Assembly (NCBI GenBank): GCA_023441905.1
Contig: JAEZNC010000176.1
Coordinates: forward strand, 1 to 7,178
Source of the DNA: Bacillota bacterium
GTDB taxonomy: Bacteria > Bacillota > Clostridia > Christensenellales > SZUA-584
Reading direction: 5' to 3'
Length of the DNA: 7,178 nucleotides
Shown: positions 5,773 to 7,178 of the stretch, piece by piece
Layout of the letters: the number at the start of each line of letters is the position of its first letter
Position numbering within the stretch: the first letter of the stretch is position 1
Translations under genes and position numbers: made by a program
The notes under the pieces: model-generated
Told to the model about the DNA's origin: nothing
Seen by the model: the letters and a program-made list of their open reading frames with translations, nothing else
Databases searched by the model: none

Positions 5773-6757
5773 CAACGATACCCTCCTCCATAATATCCGC
5801 GATTTTGACCGCGTAGTTTGAACCCTGCATACCCACAAACCCTTTAAACTTGGGAATATGCTCAACCTTAACGGTCACCGGGGTATGAATACTGTGATCC
5901 ACTTTTATCACATCGCCAACCTGCGTGTTGATAATATCGCGCACTGTGGCTTCTATTTTGTTGAACACGGCGCTCAATGTCAGTGTGACGCCCGAAAGCC
6001 CCTGTTTGAGCTCGCTTACATTCAGTGTGCGCTTGTTGAAATCCTGCTCGGAATACCAAGTTTTCATCACGAGCTTTTTCGCGACGGGCTGAACCGCCAC
6101 ATTGGGTATGCAGATATTGATGATATCCGAGACCCCGCCGATCTTCACGTTCATTGTGATGATGGCAATCGGTTCGTTGGCGGAAACGATCTGCACATAT
6201 TGTGAGCTTGTCTCAATTCTGTCCAGCCGCACTTCCACCTTGTTGATCTTTTCCCAGGCTTCATTCATCAAAGCGAGCATCTTTTTTATAATGCGCTCCA
6301 TTAAAGACAGCTCTATTTCGGTGAACGGCTTGTCGAATGCCTGAAGCTCTCCCGACCCCCCGAGCAGGCGGCTGACGATTTCATATGAAACCGCAGAGGA
6401 GATGACAAATAGCGAATTGCCCTGAAGCGGCGGCATACTGATGATCGAGACCACAACCGGTGAGGGCATCGAGTTGCTGAGCTCGGAAAACGACTGTTCT
6501 TCAATGGATATCACATCCACTTCACAAATAGCCCGCAGTGTTCCGGAAAGATACGTAGAAAGGCGGCTCGCATAATTGTCATAGATAAAATGCAGCGTCC
6601 TCATCTGCTCTTTAGAGAATTTGTTGGCGGTGCGAAAATCGTATTTCTTGATAGCCTGAGCGTCTTCAACGGCAACTTCCTCCACAGGGGATTCTTTGCC
6701 CGATGTTAAAACGCTCAGCAGCTCATCTATTTCGTTTTGCGATAAGATATTGGCCAA
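5747..6757 (-). CDS. fliM: Flagellar motor switch protein FliM (TTG start)
   Basis: FliM is the C-ring subunit that binds CheY-P and sets the direction of flagellar rotation. The 336-residue protein opens with LSQNEIDELL (5-14), the conserved CheY-P docking peptide. KKYDFRTANKFSKEQMRTLH (37-56) follows, the typical start of the middle domain. The middle domain carries the loop LLGGSGE (131-137) and FTEIELSLMERI (145-156). The C-terminal SpoA domain spans about 250-325. The start codon is TTG (6755-6757 on the complement), 8 bases after AAGGAG (6766-6771). The nearby ATG at 6764 is out of frame, and the next in-frame ATG would remove the docking peptide. The gene follows fliL by 31 bp and overlaps fliY by 26 bp, the usual Gram-positive order. 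Confidence 0.95.
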   Translation of the reverse strand: MANILSQNEIDELLSVLTSGKESPVEEVAVEDAQAIKKYDFRTANKFSKEQMRTLHFIYDNYASRLSTYLSGTLRAICEVDVISIEEQSFSELSNSMPSPVVVSIISMPPLQGNSLFVISSAVSYEIVSRLLGGSGELQAFDKPFTEIELSLMERIIKKMLALMNEAWEKINKVEVRLDRIETSSQYVQIVSANEPIAIITMNVKIGGVSDIINICIPNVAVQPVAKKLVMKTWYSEQDFNKRTLNVSELKQGLSGVTLTLSAVFNKIEATVRDIINTQVGDVIKVDHSIHTPVTVKVEHIPKFKGFVGMQGSNYAVKIADIMEEGIVDESDTVER

Positions 6758-6788
6758 AATTCATACTCCTTCGCAAGCAGCCCTAAAA

Positions 6789-7178
6789 TTATTGTATCAC
6801 ATAATCATTAAAATAGATCGTTGTAATATAGTCAAGCCCCATCTTGCTTTTCAAATTATTCACGATCTCGGTTCGCAGCTGTTCTTCAATGCCCTGGCTT
6901 CTCAACTCTTCTTCGGTTTTGCTTCTCAGTGTAAAAACAATGTTATCACGAATGATATGATTGTTTTCTGTTAAGTACTTGGTTACACCGGTTGGGTCTG
7001 TTGTGGAAATTTCGAGCACAATGGTGGCTTTCAAAAGCCGTGTGCTGTCTGAAATGTTTGTTACAAAATAATCACCCGGCACATAAAACATCGTTTCGGG
7101 CTGCGGCGGCGGAGCTAAAAACAGGAAATAAACGGCAGCTCCCGCTACCACAATGACCACACCGACGATAATCAGAAT
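6789..7178 (-). CDS. fliL: Flagellar basal body-associated protein FliL (3' part; 5' end outside window)
   Basis: FliL is a single-pass inner-membrane protein around the stator units that modulates motor torque and stator function. The visible 129 residues are open to the right edge. They begin within the transmembrane helix (ILIIVGVVIVVAGAAVYFLF), then a short Pro-rich neck (APPPQPE), then the periplasmic or extracytoplasmic FliL domain. That domain contains VPGDYFVTNISDS, LLKATIVLEI and the C-terminal RTEIVNNLKSKMG followed by ITTIYFNDYVIQ, as in the family. A GTG at 7160 is not taken as the start because it lies inside the membrane helix and the frame continues upstream. Only the short cytoplasmic N-terminus should be missing. 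It lies directly upstream of fliM, consistent with one operon. Confidence 0.92.
   Translation of the reverse strand: MLIIVGVVIVVAGAAVYFLFLAPPPQPETMFYVPGDYFVTNISDSTRLLKATIVLEISTTDPTGVTKYLTENNHIIRDNIVFTLRSKTEEELRSQGIEEQLRTEIVNNLKSKMGLDYITTIYFNDYVIQ

Noticed and set aside
5773..5865. Upstream extension of fliY to an earlier ATG
   Set aside because: It adds 31 residues unlike any FliY and lies entirely within fliM coding sequence. The internal ATG at 5772 has a strong ribosome binding site and fits the family.
4787..6344. Plus-strand open frames opposite fliY and fliM
   Set aside because: They are antisense shadows of two confidently identified flagellar genes, with no recognisable domains.

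Overview
The window looks like chromosome from a motile, endospore-forming, probably anaerobic Firmicute, most likely a member of the Clostridia. Four things suggest this. There is a FliY-type flagellar switch protein carrying CheC-like and FliN domains, a small acid-soluble spore protein (SASP), and a Rex redox repressor. There is also a small 4Fe-4S protein beside a multidomain sulfur-handling flavoprotein. The base composition is roughly balanced and Shine-Dalgarno sequences are strong. The family-level assignment is inference.

Left edge (1-547): the 5' part of rex runs leftward out of the window. A divergent intergenic region carries a good sigma-A promoter for each direction. 548-1246 (+) encodes a four-helix membrane protein with a Tyr/Gln/Pro/Gly-rich tandem-repeat tail, closed by a strong intrinsic terminator (1261-1292).

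Middle (1320-4230, minus strand): an apparent two-gene unit. It encodes a 63-residue 4Fe-4S protein (3938-4129) and an 816-residue fusion (1320-3770) of a CoA-disulfide-reductase-like flavoprotein with rhodanese, TusA and DsrE-like domains. Together they look like a sulfur or persulfide redox module. A candidate promoter with an inverted repeat inside its spacer lies upstream. The 167 bp between the two genes hold a long interrupted palindrome (3813-3934) that could fold into an elaborate RNA hairpin or be a dispersed repeat; it is the most puzzling non-coding object here.

4430-4648 (+) is a lone divergent alpha/beta-type SASP gene, ended by a strong terminator (4684-4708).

Right (4708-7178, minus strand): the end of a flagellar operon in the order fliL (partial) - fliM - fliY. 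fliM starts at TTG, and fliY starts inside the last codons of fliM. The usual following gene, cheY, is absent; the run of flagellar genes stops at the convergent SASP gene.

No tRNA, rRNA, CRISPR array, insertion sequence or phage gene was seen. I did not find a convincing wholly new system. The best candidates for follow-up are the palindromic element, the atypical cysteine spacing of the small Fe-S protein next to the sulfur-relay fusion, and the repeat-tailed membrane protein.
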